This document shows positions 55,272 through 64,000 of a stretch of 64,000 bases of DNA, in pieces. The position numbers and the translations under genes are program-made. Under the pieces are notes generated by a model. It saw only the letters and a list, made by a program, of their open reading frames with translations. It did no database searches and was not told where the DNA came from. The DNA comes from Blasia pusilla. Its lineage: Eukaryota; Marchantiophyta; Marchantiopsida; Blasiales. Location of the stretch: positions 65,038,001 to 65,102,000 of the forward strand of contig CM114271.1 in assembly GCA_050084515.1 (NCBI GenBank). Reading direction: 5' to 3'. Position 1 is the first letter of the stretch, and each line of letters begins with the position of its first letter.

Positions 55272-57920
55272 AGAAAAGCTGAAAAATTCCAAAGAAGGAA
55301 CTTCAAGGAAGACTTAATATGTGTTTGCTAGATTAGTCATTTCACCCCTTGAAACCCAAAGTGGTGGGGGACCACGGAAAAATTTATGGATGCAATAAAT
55401 CAATTTCCTCTAAAACCTTAATAGTTAAATTTCATTTTCAACGGTTATGGGTTTGTGTAAAATCCGGGTGCATCCGAAATGGGGTGCAAGGAAGGATTGG
55501 ACTCAAAGTTGAAAAAATGGATTTGTCGGTTTATGTTCCCTCCCCGACTTCGTACGAACTTGGATTAAGGTTCCATTTGTGAGTGTGAGGGCTGCCCGAA
55601 ATAAAATTCTATAATAAAATAAACTACCAAATTACTGCTAACACATAATTGCACCCCTAAGAACTCATTTATTCGACACGTCTTTGGGAATAATGAAGTT
55701 TTAATTTTCAAATGACATATTAAATAGAAAGAGTATACTATTAAATATACACAAATAAAATATACACGGCCGGAGTAACCGGAGTTGAACCCCAACCATC
55801 CCAAAGCATGGCCAGGGCGGGCAGAATCTGCAGATTCGTTAGCGATGGCCGCACAGTGACGCGGAGAGAATATTTGGTGAAGCGTGTACTGGAACAGTAA
55901 TGTCGGAAGAAAAGAGGAAATTGAATTGTGTGACACCATCTTTCTCTCTAATCTGCGTTGGTGCGTGGTACACTTCGGGCATAAGTTGAATCAGCGAGCG
56001 ATACTAGTAACTGAGCGTGGATTCCGGAACCATTCCTGGCGCTAGCGCTTCCCGGGGACAATAGGACAGTAAAGCGTATCCAACGACGAACGGGAACGAG
56101 CACGTAAGTTCCTATGCTCTCGGAACAATATTCTAATCACCGACCTAGAGGTAGTTATGAATCGAGTAATATGCGCATGCCCATGATCGACAGCATGCGT
56201 GCGACAGGGACTCGCGCATTAGCTATGTGGATTGATGTACGCTATAAAGCTGGGGATTAGAGCATGCGATGGAAGGATCCATCCAAAAGTAGTACAACTG
56301 CTGCATGACAACATGAGAGCATATAGGGAGGAAAGACCTGTACGTGAGGCGAGTTATATTCAATTCGTGAAGGTTTGTTCGTGACCAGCGAGAAGAAGAG
56401 GATTGCGGGTGTACGCTAGCTAGCTAGAGCTATGGAAGTCCTGTACACATATATGGCTGGCCACTTCTGAGTCCGATTTAATCTTATCCCGTGTCAGATT
56501 TCCGCAAGGGAATCCAAGCACTTCCCAGTCAGTGCAGTAGTTTCAAGTTACATCTTTGGTTTGGAAGAGTTAGGAATTTGAAGAACGAAGATCCTAGGCC
56601 TGCAGCAGAGAGCTCTACTGCTAGATATCAGATTCTGTTTGGAGTTTTTGATGCAATTGAGTACTAGAGGGTACTGTCGGCTCGAAGAATAGTTCATTCC
56701 AAACTTGTGTGTGCTTGTATCAGTCTGGAAAATCTGTTCAGGTGAGTAGTACTGGTCATGATCACAGCTAGTGGTTCGAATAATCTACCCGAGATCCGCA
56801 TGACATTGTGCTTCTGGAATACAACAGTGAGTAAGACTTGATCGCACTAGGGCCAGTGGCGGGTCTGGGGCTTAGACTGAGGCCTATGTACGGCGTCTAC
56901 ATCGTCAATGGTTCATGAATACCTTTGATCTCCAAGGGCCACATTTCGAGGCATGATGTCGTCTTGGGTCCCCAGGAGGTATCCGTAGGATGTTGGTTAG
57001 TCTGGATCAGAGTTTCAACACACGTACATGCTAGCTTGCAGAGTATCGTAGCTCTATTTCCCAGTGATCTGGTAATAGTTGTTGAAACTAGAAAAAGGCG
57101 CAACTGTCCGATCCATTAGTAACTTCCCATCATGCTCACAAAGCACAGCGTAGTCGGTGAGGTTCCGGTTGCATTATGGACCATGGGCAGATGACGTACA
57201 GTTCAAGGTCACACAGACCTCAGTTGGCGACATGCATACATATGTGTGTGAATTGAGAGCTCGCTAGCACTTGGAGCGTCTGTGAAATTGGTACGAGGAT
57301 CCGTCTCTCTGCAAACGTTGTAGATGGAGCATGTGTCCCTCCGTCTGCCCGCAGTGGGCCGGTGAGTGAGCGCCGAACGTCGGTTCAGAGGCATAGTACT
57401 ACCATACTTAGAGTTAACGAGACTGTGTCCAGAGTTTTAGCTCTTGACCTCTAGATGTGTAGCTGCATCTTCACGATTTGGAGTTCTTGTAAACTGAGGT
57501 TTGGTTGGCCATGCTGTAGTTGAAGATCTGCAGAGGGATATATGTCATTTTAGTGTGCCCACCATTCATACCCTATCTTCAAAATCTGACTGTTCAGATC
57601 TGAGGAAGTTCCTGCAGCCGAGCAATGATTGCAATAGGCAGGAACTTTCAAGCGAAGGTCTTTAGTCTATACCTTCCTACACTCGGTTGCCAGATTGCAA
57701 GTGTCCGGGAAACTGTGCACCAGAGGTATTAGGGGCGCTCAAGTTTATTTTCCGTTGCTGAGTGTCCAATTTCTCTTCCAACGCCTTAAAAGTTCAATCC
57801 ATCACGCAATTTCGAGAAGATCATAGGCTCGTTAAACTGAGAGCTCTGTTGAATCGAATAGGTCTGTATCGCTTTCGGTTCCCATCATTTCACCAGGAAG
57901 GTCAATACATTGGCCTCATC
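55272..57920. other. No recognisable gene; upstream region of the plus-strand carboxylesterase
   Basis: Composition is AT-rich to 55.75 kb and balanced afterwards. The short frames (55565-55939 minus, 124 codons) have no domain. The frame preceding the carboxylesterase ATG stays open to 57762 but has no ATG there, so it is probably leader sequence. No promoter element is called. Confidence 0.45.
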
Positions 57921-59006
57921 ATGGTTGCTGAGGAGTTGGCTGTACTTCATGGGCAGAGCTATCATGAATTTGGACCTGCAGGGCAATCATGGCCGAAGAG
58001 TGACCTCACGGAATCCCATCATGGAATCAGAAATCTTGTCGTGCATCCCGGTTGCTCCCTCACGCGGCCTCCGATGGAATTGCTGCCACCGAACTCTGAG
58101 TTTGTGAATGGAGTTGCGTCGAAGGATGTGATGATTGACAAGCGGACGAATGTCTGGGCTCGCATTTATCTTCCGAAGATTGCTGTTACACCCGAGTGTA
58201 AGAAATTGCCTTTGATCCTGTACTTTCATGGAGGTGGATTCGTGTGCATGAGTGCAGATACTCGCATGGTTCATGAGTACTGTGAGACAGTGCTGAGGAC
58301 AGCGGATGCGATCATCGTTTCTGTGGAATACAGGCTGGCTCCAGAGCACCGCCTCCCCATCCAGTACGAAGACGCATTCACCTCTTTGATGTGGCTACAA
58401 TCCCAAGCTCTCTTACTCCAGCAGGGGACTCGGAAGTATCGGAATTCGACTGCGAGGGGATGCAACGGAGACATCGAGGAAGCGGAGCCGTGGCTAGCTT
58501 CTCATGCGGATTTCAGCCGTTGTTTCCTCATGGGCGAGAGTGCCGGAGGAAATATTGCGCATCACCTGGCCACTCAAGCTTGTATGGAGCAAATAAGTCC
58601 ACTGCATCTGTCTGGACAAATTCTAGTGCAGCCCGGTTTCGGGGGGATGATTCGGACTCCTTCGGAGTTGTACTGTCGCGAGAAATCTCTTCCTCTCGCA
58701 GCCATAGACTTGTTCTGGAAGTTAGCTCTGCCCACAGATGCAGACAGGAATCATCCGGCTTGTCATGTGTTCCCCAAGGTGGCGGAGCTCCGAGATTCTG
58801 GCTTCTCACTTCCCGATACACTTCTAGTCGTCGGTGGCAGAGATCCTCTGTACGATTGGAACCTCTTGTACTTCGAGGCACTCGAAAGCGCGAACACGAA
58901 GATTCATCTCCTTAAGTACGACGACGCCATTCATGGGTTCAATCTCAGACAGAATAAGTGGACCTCCCTCTTTGTGGGAGAGATAGCCCGCTTCATCAAC
59001 ACCTGA
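57921..59006 (+). CDS. Plant carboxylesterase (CXE, alpha/beta-hydrolase fold)
   Basis: This is an intronless gene of 361 codons. The ATG at 57921 is the first Met in a frame that is open further upstream from a GTG at 57762, which is not a eukaryotic start. The HGGGF oxyanion motif is at residues 103-107, nucleophile Ser207 in GESAGGN, Asp308 in GGRDPLYDW, and His338 in IHGF. The length and triad fit active CXE/HSL-family esterases, which act on small esters in the cytosol. The retained His argues against a GID1 gibberellin receptor. It shares long identical stretches with the minus-strand gene at 17103-18348 (EFVNGVASKDV, EYRLAPEHRLP/QYRLAPEHRLP, KLALPTDADRNHP/KLALPKDADRNHP). The first 20 or so residues diverge from the paralogue and lack its LQLFDES block, so the start region may have changed. 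Confidence 0.92.
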   Translation: MVAEELAVLHGQSYHEFGPAGQSWPKSDLTESHHGIRNLVVHPGCSLTRPPMELLPPNSEFVNGVASKDVMIDKRTNVWARIYLPKIAVTPECKKLPLILYFHGGGFVCMSADTRMVHEYCETVLRTADAIIVSVEYRLAPEHRLPIQYEDAFTSLMWLQSQALLLQQGTRKYRNSTARGCNGDIEEAEPWLASHADFSRCFLMGESAGGNIAHHLATQACMEQISPLHLSGQILVQPGFGGMIRTPSELYCREKSLPLAAIDLFWKLALPTDADRNHPACHVFPKVAELRDSGFSLPDTLLVVGGRDPLYDWNLLYFEALESANTKIHLLKYDDAIHGFNLRQNKWTSLFVGEIARFINT

Positions 59007-59956
59007 CTCGGCACTTGAGCTTTCTCGTGTACAACGATCGTGCACTATCGCGCACGCTCGGTTGCATGCTAGCAAGCTGTCTAGCGTTGTTCAAGGCGAG
59101 TTCTCCACGCGTTTCTTTTCGGGAATACCGGTGTACATGCATATCATGATATCATTCCTGACGTACGCAGAGGAGGATTTCTCGAGATCTGGAGCCTGGA
59201 GAAGCTTGTCCAGGCCCAATGTTGAAATTGTCCCGGCTACGCATGATTTTACAGATATTATAACCCTGATCCAATGCATGTGTAAGCACGGGCACCCAGC
59301 CCAAGTCGATCACCTGTCTCAGGAATCGTTTGCATCTCGATCTCGGAATCTCTGTTGGTCAAATCCTCCAGTCTGTGGAAAGTTTTGTTCTGCATTTAGA
59401 ATTGCACATGTGAGGTGAATCTGCTTTGATCCATCAGACGAACCTCATTCGAGTCGTAGTATACAAACCCCACAGCGGCGACATATTTTCGTCATACATA
59501 TATATACATAATTGTATTTTGACTTCGATAGATCTTCTTTGTGAATTGATTTCCATCCGGCGCGTCGATCGATGGTCATGAGTCTGCGCAGAATGTATGT
59601 AGACGTAACTTCAATTTGGCGCTCTCATGTTCATTTCATTAATTCCATGCGATCATAAAATGAATTCGACAACGGCTGAATACCGAAAGTATTTTATAAT
59701 ATCTGCGCTTTTCCTTGTACATGGAATCCGCAAACCTTCACATAGACCCCGAGATCTGCAACTTCCTCCATCAGGGTTCCAAGCCGTTAAACTTATAGCC
59801 ATATGGCCCATAGCCACTTCTCATGTCCACTGTAAGCGACAAGTAGATGCCTTCAAAACACTCAGTGATGCGAAGCGGAACCAATCTCTACTCTTGTGAA
59901 ACATCCGACAACCAGAAGCTACGACTCGTGAAAAGAGAGTATAGATTGTAAGGGAT

Positions 59957-59982
59957 CGTAGGAAGTCTCGAGACTTCCTACG
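59957..59982. repeat. Perfect 26-bp palindrome
   Basis: The half-site CGTAGGAAGTCTC is followed directly by its complement, with no loop. One bulged base further out, a GAT/ATC pair extends the stem to 59954-59986. Confidence 0.92.
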
Positions 59983-60012
59983 CATCGGTCTCATTTAGGT
60001 CTCATCTGTGTT

Positions 60013-60038
60013 TATATATATATATATATATATATATA
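60013..60038. repeat. (TA)13 microsatellite
   Basis: There are 13 uninterrupted TA units, about 30 bases after the 26-bp palindrome. Confidence 0.95.
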
Positions 60039-60075
60039 CTGTATTGCATTATATATGTGAATAGTGAACGACGTG

Positions 60076-60114
60076 ATCTGCCATCAATGCATGTGATGTG
60101 CATTGATGACAGAT
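60076..60114. repeat. Stem-loop with 10-bp perfect inner stem
   Basis: CATCAATGCA (60082-60091) pairs with 60099-60108 around a 7-base loop. After one C/A mismatch, ATCTG pairs with CAGAT. The total stem is about 16 bp, too short for a typical plant microRNA precursor. Confidence 0.85.
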
Positions 60115-61425
60115 TCTCATGTCAGGGAAATTCATTTGATCGGGAAATAGATTAAGTCGGGATGTTCGATTGATCGATCATGTCATCTAGTAGCGCGCAG
60201 TAGCTTTACCCTCCAAGGACTATCTAAACTCATAGGCTCATACCTATTGGCGGAGATCCGCCCAAAATGGCCTCATCTGATCGATCGGAGCCTCTCACAG
60301 GCTAGCGCGACGGGTACTGAGGCTGGCTCGGCAGCTTATGAATCTTTGGTAGTTCCCTTCCGAAACCTCAATCGTAGTAAAAGCAGAACTGCAAACTTCA
60401 TTCCGCAGGCAGCGAACCATCATTTACGAGTCCAGGGGGCAGCTATGTATCTTAAGGATACATATTGGCCAATTTATGAGAGGTTCTAAGAATTAACCTC
60501 TTGTAGAATTTTAGCAATCCGTTGTCTCTCTGTAAGTGTATGCACTAGCGTGTAGTCACAACTAGCAGCTGCCTATCCATTGCCCGCGCTTAATTTCTCG
60601 ATCGCTTGCGCTACGCCCGATAGAATTTACAAGTTTAGAATTAGATTTCTACCCTACTGGACCCCTTCCATACACCCACTAGTACCATTTTGGGTTATTC
60701 TCTCGCAGCCACGTACAAAGCCTCAAAAAGCTTGCCACTCCATCTCAAGGTCCATGTGTGCAAGTGCTAGGTAGGCAGGTAGAGCGAGTCCTCAATCTCA
60801 TGAATATCTCATAGCCTCAGAGCAGGTAGAGCGAGTCCTCAACCTTTGAATGCGAAAATCCTCTCTTGAACATAATTATCCACAGCTATTGATACACGAT
60901 CACGTCTAGTACCCGGGCTGCAATTGCTGACTGGGCTTGATGGTCAAGTTGTTAGCAATTAGAATCAAGCGGTTATGTCGATCGTACTCTGGGAATGCAC
61001 GTGGGCGAGTTCCAGTATAGTTTGTGGATTAGCTTTAGAATCAGCTTCCTTCGACATTCGAATTCATGCCGTAGTCGACAGAAACCCTGAGCCTGCTGCG
61101 GATGGAACTGCCGCCAGTACATGCGAACATGACATAAATGCCCCACATGGAATCGATATGAGCAAATGTAACTGACGACAGCTTAGCTTTGTCGTACCAT
61201 GGGGCTCTGGACCACCTGAATGGATGATATAATCAGTTCGTCGACCATGCAGCTGCAGCACTTTCATTGCGAGCTCGAGCATAATCATCAGACTCAGTGC
61301 AACTGATAAAATCGTTGTTGGTCGCGCATGGCTTATGTGGGCTGCGTAAAGCCGCGCGGAATCCCAGTGCACGTGAGTCTAGGACAACTATATTATATAC
61401 CTACGCATGTCATGCGCAACTTCGG

Positions 61426-61448
61426 ACGGTAGCGTTACTGTCTACCGT
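61426..61448. repeat. Perfect 7-bp stem-loop
   Basis: ACGGTAG (61426-61432) pairs with CTACCGT (61442-61448) around a 9-base loop. A stem this short could occur by chance; it is noted with the other stem-loops. Confidence 0.6.
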
Positions 61449-62231
61449 AACTGCTTCCAGACATGAGAAAGCCAGCTGTGAACGAAAAGATTCGAAACCA
61501 AGCAAAGCATGCTCAGCATGAAGTTGTAGATAAACAGCTTTAGTTTTCTTTTCTCTTATGCCTTCTTGTGTCATGGCAGCGTCGGCAAGCTTTCATCCCT
61601 TGAGGTGTTCGTTGCGTCTGCATACGTTGACGTGAAAAGGGAGTGATTCTGCCGCTCGCAAAAGCGGCTCGTGCATTTATATATTCCGGGGAAGTGTACT
61701 TGCAAGTACATGTGCATGAACTGACAAATCTAGCCACCCCACCGATGCCCATATTGGAGCCTTTCGCAGATGATGGCAATTGAAGTGTTCGATCTGTGGT
61801 GGAAGGTTTGACTAGCTCGATGCCAGAACGATAGGCCCAGTCTTGAGCTCAGAAGACCATGATGACAGATTGATCAGAAGAGCTGCTTAATTTGTATGTA
61901 GTTTTAAGACTGGCTGGTCGATTCACGAGTTTCAGTCTGATTCATTTCAAATGTGATCCTCGACCATAATTATCACCTGATCAAGAGTAGATCTAAAAGT
62001 GATTTTTTTTCTCGGTTGATTATCTCCGCCTCAATCCTTCGACCTGGATACTTGAAGATCTAGACATGTCGATTGATGAATGTTGCAATTTTCTTAATGT
62101 GCACTGGATAGGAATTCGTGGATGCATGTCTCATAATATTAGCTAAATGACCAGTGCTATATGCATAGGAAGAGATAGACCTGTGTTAGTGACACGAACA
62201 GACGATCAAATATATCCTTGTCGATCAGCGT

Positions 62232-62250
62232 CGGATACTGCAAGTATCCG
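62232..62250. repeat. Perfect 8-bp stem-loop
   Basis: CGGATACT-GCA-AGTATCCG: an 8-bp stem with a 3-base loop. Confidence 0.85.
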
Positions 62251-64000
62251 AAAATTAGATCACACTTAGAACGTCTCGTGAAAAAAAAAGGAAGTATAAT
62301 TTTGAGAATATACAAGTGTATCTAATGTACTTCTTAGACTGTTATGAACACTTTGGGAAATTACCCTCATCACAAAATGTAAAGATCGGTTACGTAAAGT
62401 CATTTTCCGGTTTGTTGGTGGAAACGTAGCTGAGAATCCTTGGGCACATTCTCGACGCTAGCTCGTATGTCAGCTGTGGACTAGTAGAAATCCGAGGGGA
62501 GTTCGAAATTCTGATTCATATCAGGAGGCTATCCAATCTTGGGGGAAGCTCGACTTGCACGTACTCTGCGATCGTGAAAACTCGCCACGCAACTTGTGAA
62601 GCTGCGGAGACCGCTGACGGAACGAGTCATTCGAATTCTTAAATCGTCTTCGAACAGCAGGATCCTTGTAGCGGTCCAGATAGACCTACGACCACCGACC
62701 ATCAGGTCGCGGAAAGTTTTCGATCACACGTAATACATGAACCCAAACGAAGAATCCCGCAACCCTATTCGTGAGAGGAATTCCAGCGTTTTAAGCAATG
62801 GCAGCAGACTTCGGTATAACGAAGCCAGAAGCTGTTAACCTTTCGGTCCACCCGCAAGAAAGATTCAACCAATATTCTCGATCTCTCCAGCAAGGAACGC
62901 GCGGGCGTCGCGTTACAGTATCAGATATTTTTGCAGCTACGATTACATGTGTGCCGCAGGCCACGCATTTGATGCTAGGAAATAGCTCGGAATGACGCCA
63001 ATTGTTTATTTACGATATCTAGCTGAGCAATATCACGCCACGATGCACACAGGCTACGATGATTCCCATTGCAACCATATTACGAGATCACGCAGCGGTT
63101 GTAAGTTTTGATTCTTCTTCCGTGCGATTATTGGTGAGGTGAAAGCCGAATGCTCAAATCACCAATCACAATGGAAAAATTACATGGAGCAATCCAGAGC
63201 TCAAGACTTTGAAGGGTCGAGACCTGTACCATCCCACTCAATTGTCGATCAGCTGTGGGGAGCATCTCCAGGGTAGGCACTTGGTCCAGATTCCTTTCTA
63301 TGTTTCTGGGATCACTCGTGACTTGCGAATGTGCGGTCAGGCCGTGTTTCAGCTGCATCATCTGGCAACTCTAGAAAAACTTACAGTCTCCCATACGTTA
63401 TGAATTTGAGCGCGTACTTCAGTCAGCCGGTAAGTTTAGAAAAAGTCCATGGCCACTACTAGTTCTGCGTTAACGTACGACACCAAGAAACCAGCGACGA
63501 ATCGTTGGCAGCGATCAGTTCTGAAGAATCTCCATGAGCCTGCCGGTGCTTGCGAACCTCCTGCCATCAGGTGTCTGAGCGGACCATATGCGCCATGTCG
63601 TCCGAAACTGCAGCGGTACTGGCTGACGAGGATAAAATCAATTTGCAAAACTAAGACGTTCCCCAGGCATACTTTCACCACGAGTAAAACGTGCTCCTCC
63701 TGGCAGCTACATGTATATACAAATACGCCTATCCTCGATTTGAAACGGATCCAAGAATTGAATAATGAACATATGCGTGGATCAGATTCCCTCGCGAATT
63801 CGATGAATCGATTGGGAAAGTCTACCTACTTCGGCACATTATTGGTCGGCAATATCTGCGATCACATGTGCGTGGAAACTCCCAGAAACCCGGATCGAGA
63901 GGTTTCTGGTGGGATAAAAGGATACGATTACGGAAACACTTCACATTGGGATTGCGATCCACTCGACCATACGTAAGCGTTCGGTAAAGTTCCCTGAAGA

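Larger units (their letters stand above)
59007..64000. other. No recognisable gene
   Basis: This is balanced, unique-looking sequence with scattered short frames. The longest is 63449-63976 (+), 175 codons and ATG-started. It is basic with several Cys, has no domain I recognise, and is weakly supported as a gene. 60247-60489 and 62798-62995 are shorter and equally anonymous. Perfect inverted repeats and a TA microsatellite are listed separately. Confidence 0.4.

Noticed and set aside
55767-55830. Minus-strand ggttcaactcc resembles the B box of a tRNA gene
   Set aside because: The flanking bases do not form a T-stem and no acceptor or anticodon arm could be built around it.
57762-57920. N-terminal extension of the plus-strand carboxylesterase
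   Set aside because: The frame is open but begins at GTG and has no ATG before 57921. The extension lacks CXE similarity.
60076-60114. MicroRNA precursor
   Set aside because: The stem is only about 16 bp, with no extended pairing outside it.
63449-63976. 175-codon ATG-started frame near the right edge
   Set aside because: No domain, repeat or context supports it. It is recorded only within the gap description.
1-64000. CRISPR arrays, rRNA genes, bacterial operons
   Set aside because: No regularly spaced repeats, rRNA-like sequence or prokaryotic gene organisation was seen. The content is that of a plant nuclear genome.

Overview
This window is plant nuclear DNA. It is long, gene-poor and dominated by decayed retroelements, with a few intronless genes and AT-rich spacers. 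The retroelement lineages look to me like those of a bryophyte or another early-diverging land plant: a plant-type chromovirus, a Ty3/gypsy lineage ending in a PHD-like finger, a third gypsy lineage with a DHGSE-type protease, a Rep/helicase Helitron, and a non-LTR element whose C-terminal domain resembles a restriction-like endonuclease. The organism assignment is inference from memory of families and was not searched.

Layout. 1-3.2 kb: AT-rich, no gene seen. 3.2-6.9 kb (-): decayed non-LTR retrotransposon. 8.5-8.8 kb: three strong inverted repeats. 8.8-10.04 kb (+): 5'-truncated, frameshifted flavin monooxygenase pseudogene. 10-17 kb: no recognisable gene; several related dispersed repeats. 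17.1-18.35 kb (-): plant carboxylesterase (CXE) gene with a one-base frameshift. 20.5-28.8 kb: a 5'-truncated copy of the first non-LTR element, split by a complete chromovirus (20829-28174) with a GATAG target-site duplication. 30.4-33.9 kb (-): second gypsy lineage, with repeat-rich DNA at 34-36 kb. 36.6-50.4 kb (-): a Helitron Rep/helicase gene and, downstream of it, exon-like coding blocks of unknown identity. The Helitron gene is split by a third gypsy element (40321-48805) with LTRs of more than 99% identity by eye and an ACGG duplication. 52-53 kb: GC-rich tandem repeats, a second copy of a dispersed repeat, and a relic of the PHD-type gypsy family. 54.65-54.90 kb: a dense array of different perfect stem-loops of unknown nature. 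57.9-59.0 kb (+): an intact second CXE gene. 59-64 kb: no recognisable gene; more perfect palindromes.

How the pieces fit. The two CXE genes are divergently oriented and about 40 kb apart. Nearly everything between them is transposable-element or repeat DNA, so they are probably an old inverted duplicate pair pushed apart by insertions. Both keep the HGGG oxyanion motif and the Ser-Asp-His triad, so they are predicted hydrolases and not GID1-type gibberellin receptors. The two nested insertions can be dated relative to their hosts, because removing the insertion and one copy of the duplication restores continuous host coding sequence. The observations I could least explain are the stem-loop array at 54.65-54.90 kb and a scatter of long perfect palindromes outside the transposons.
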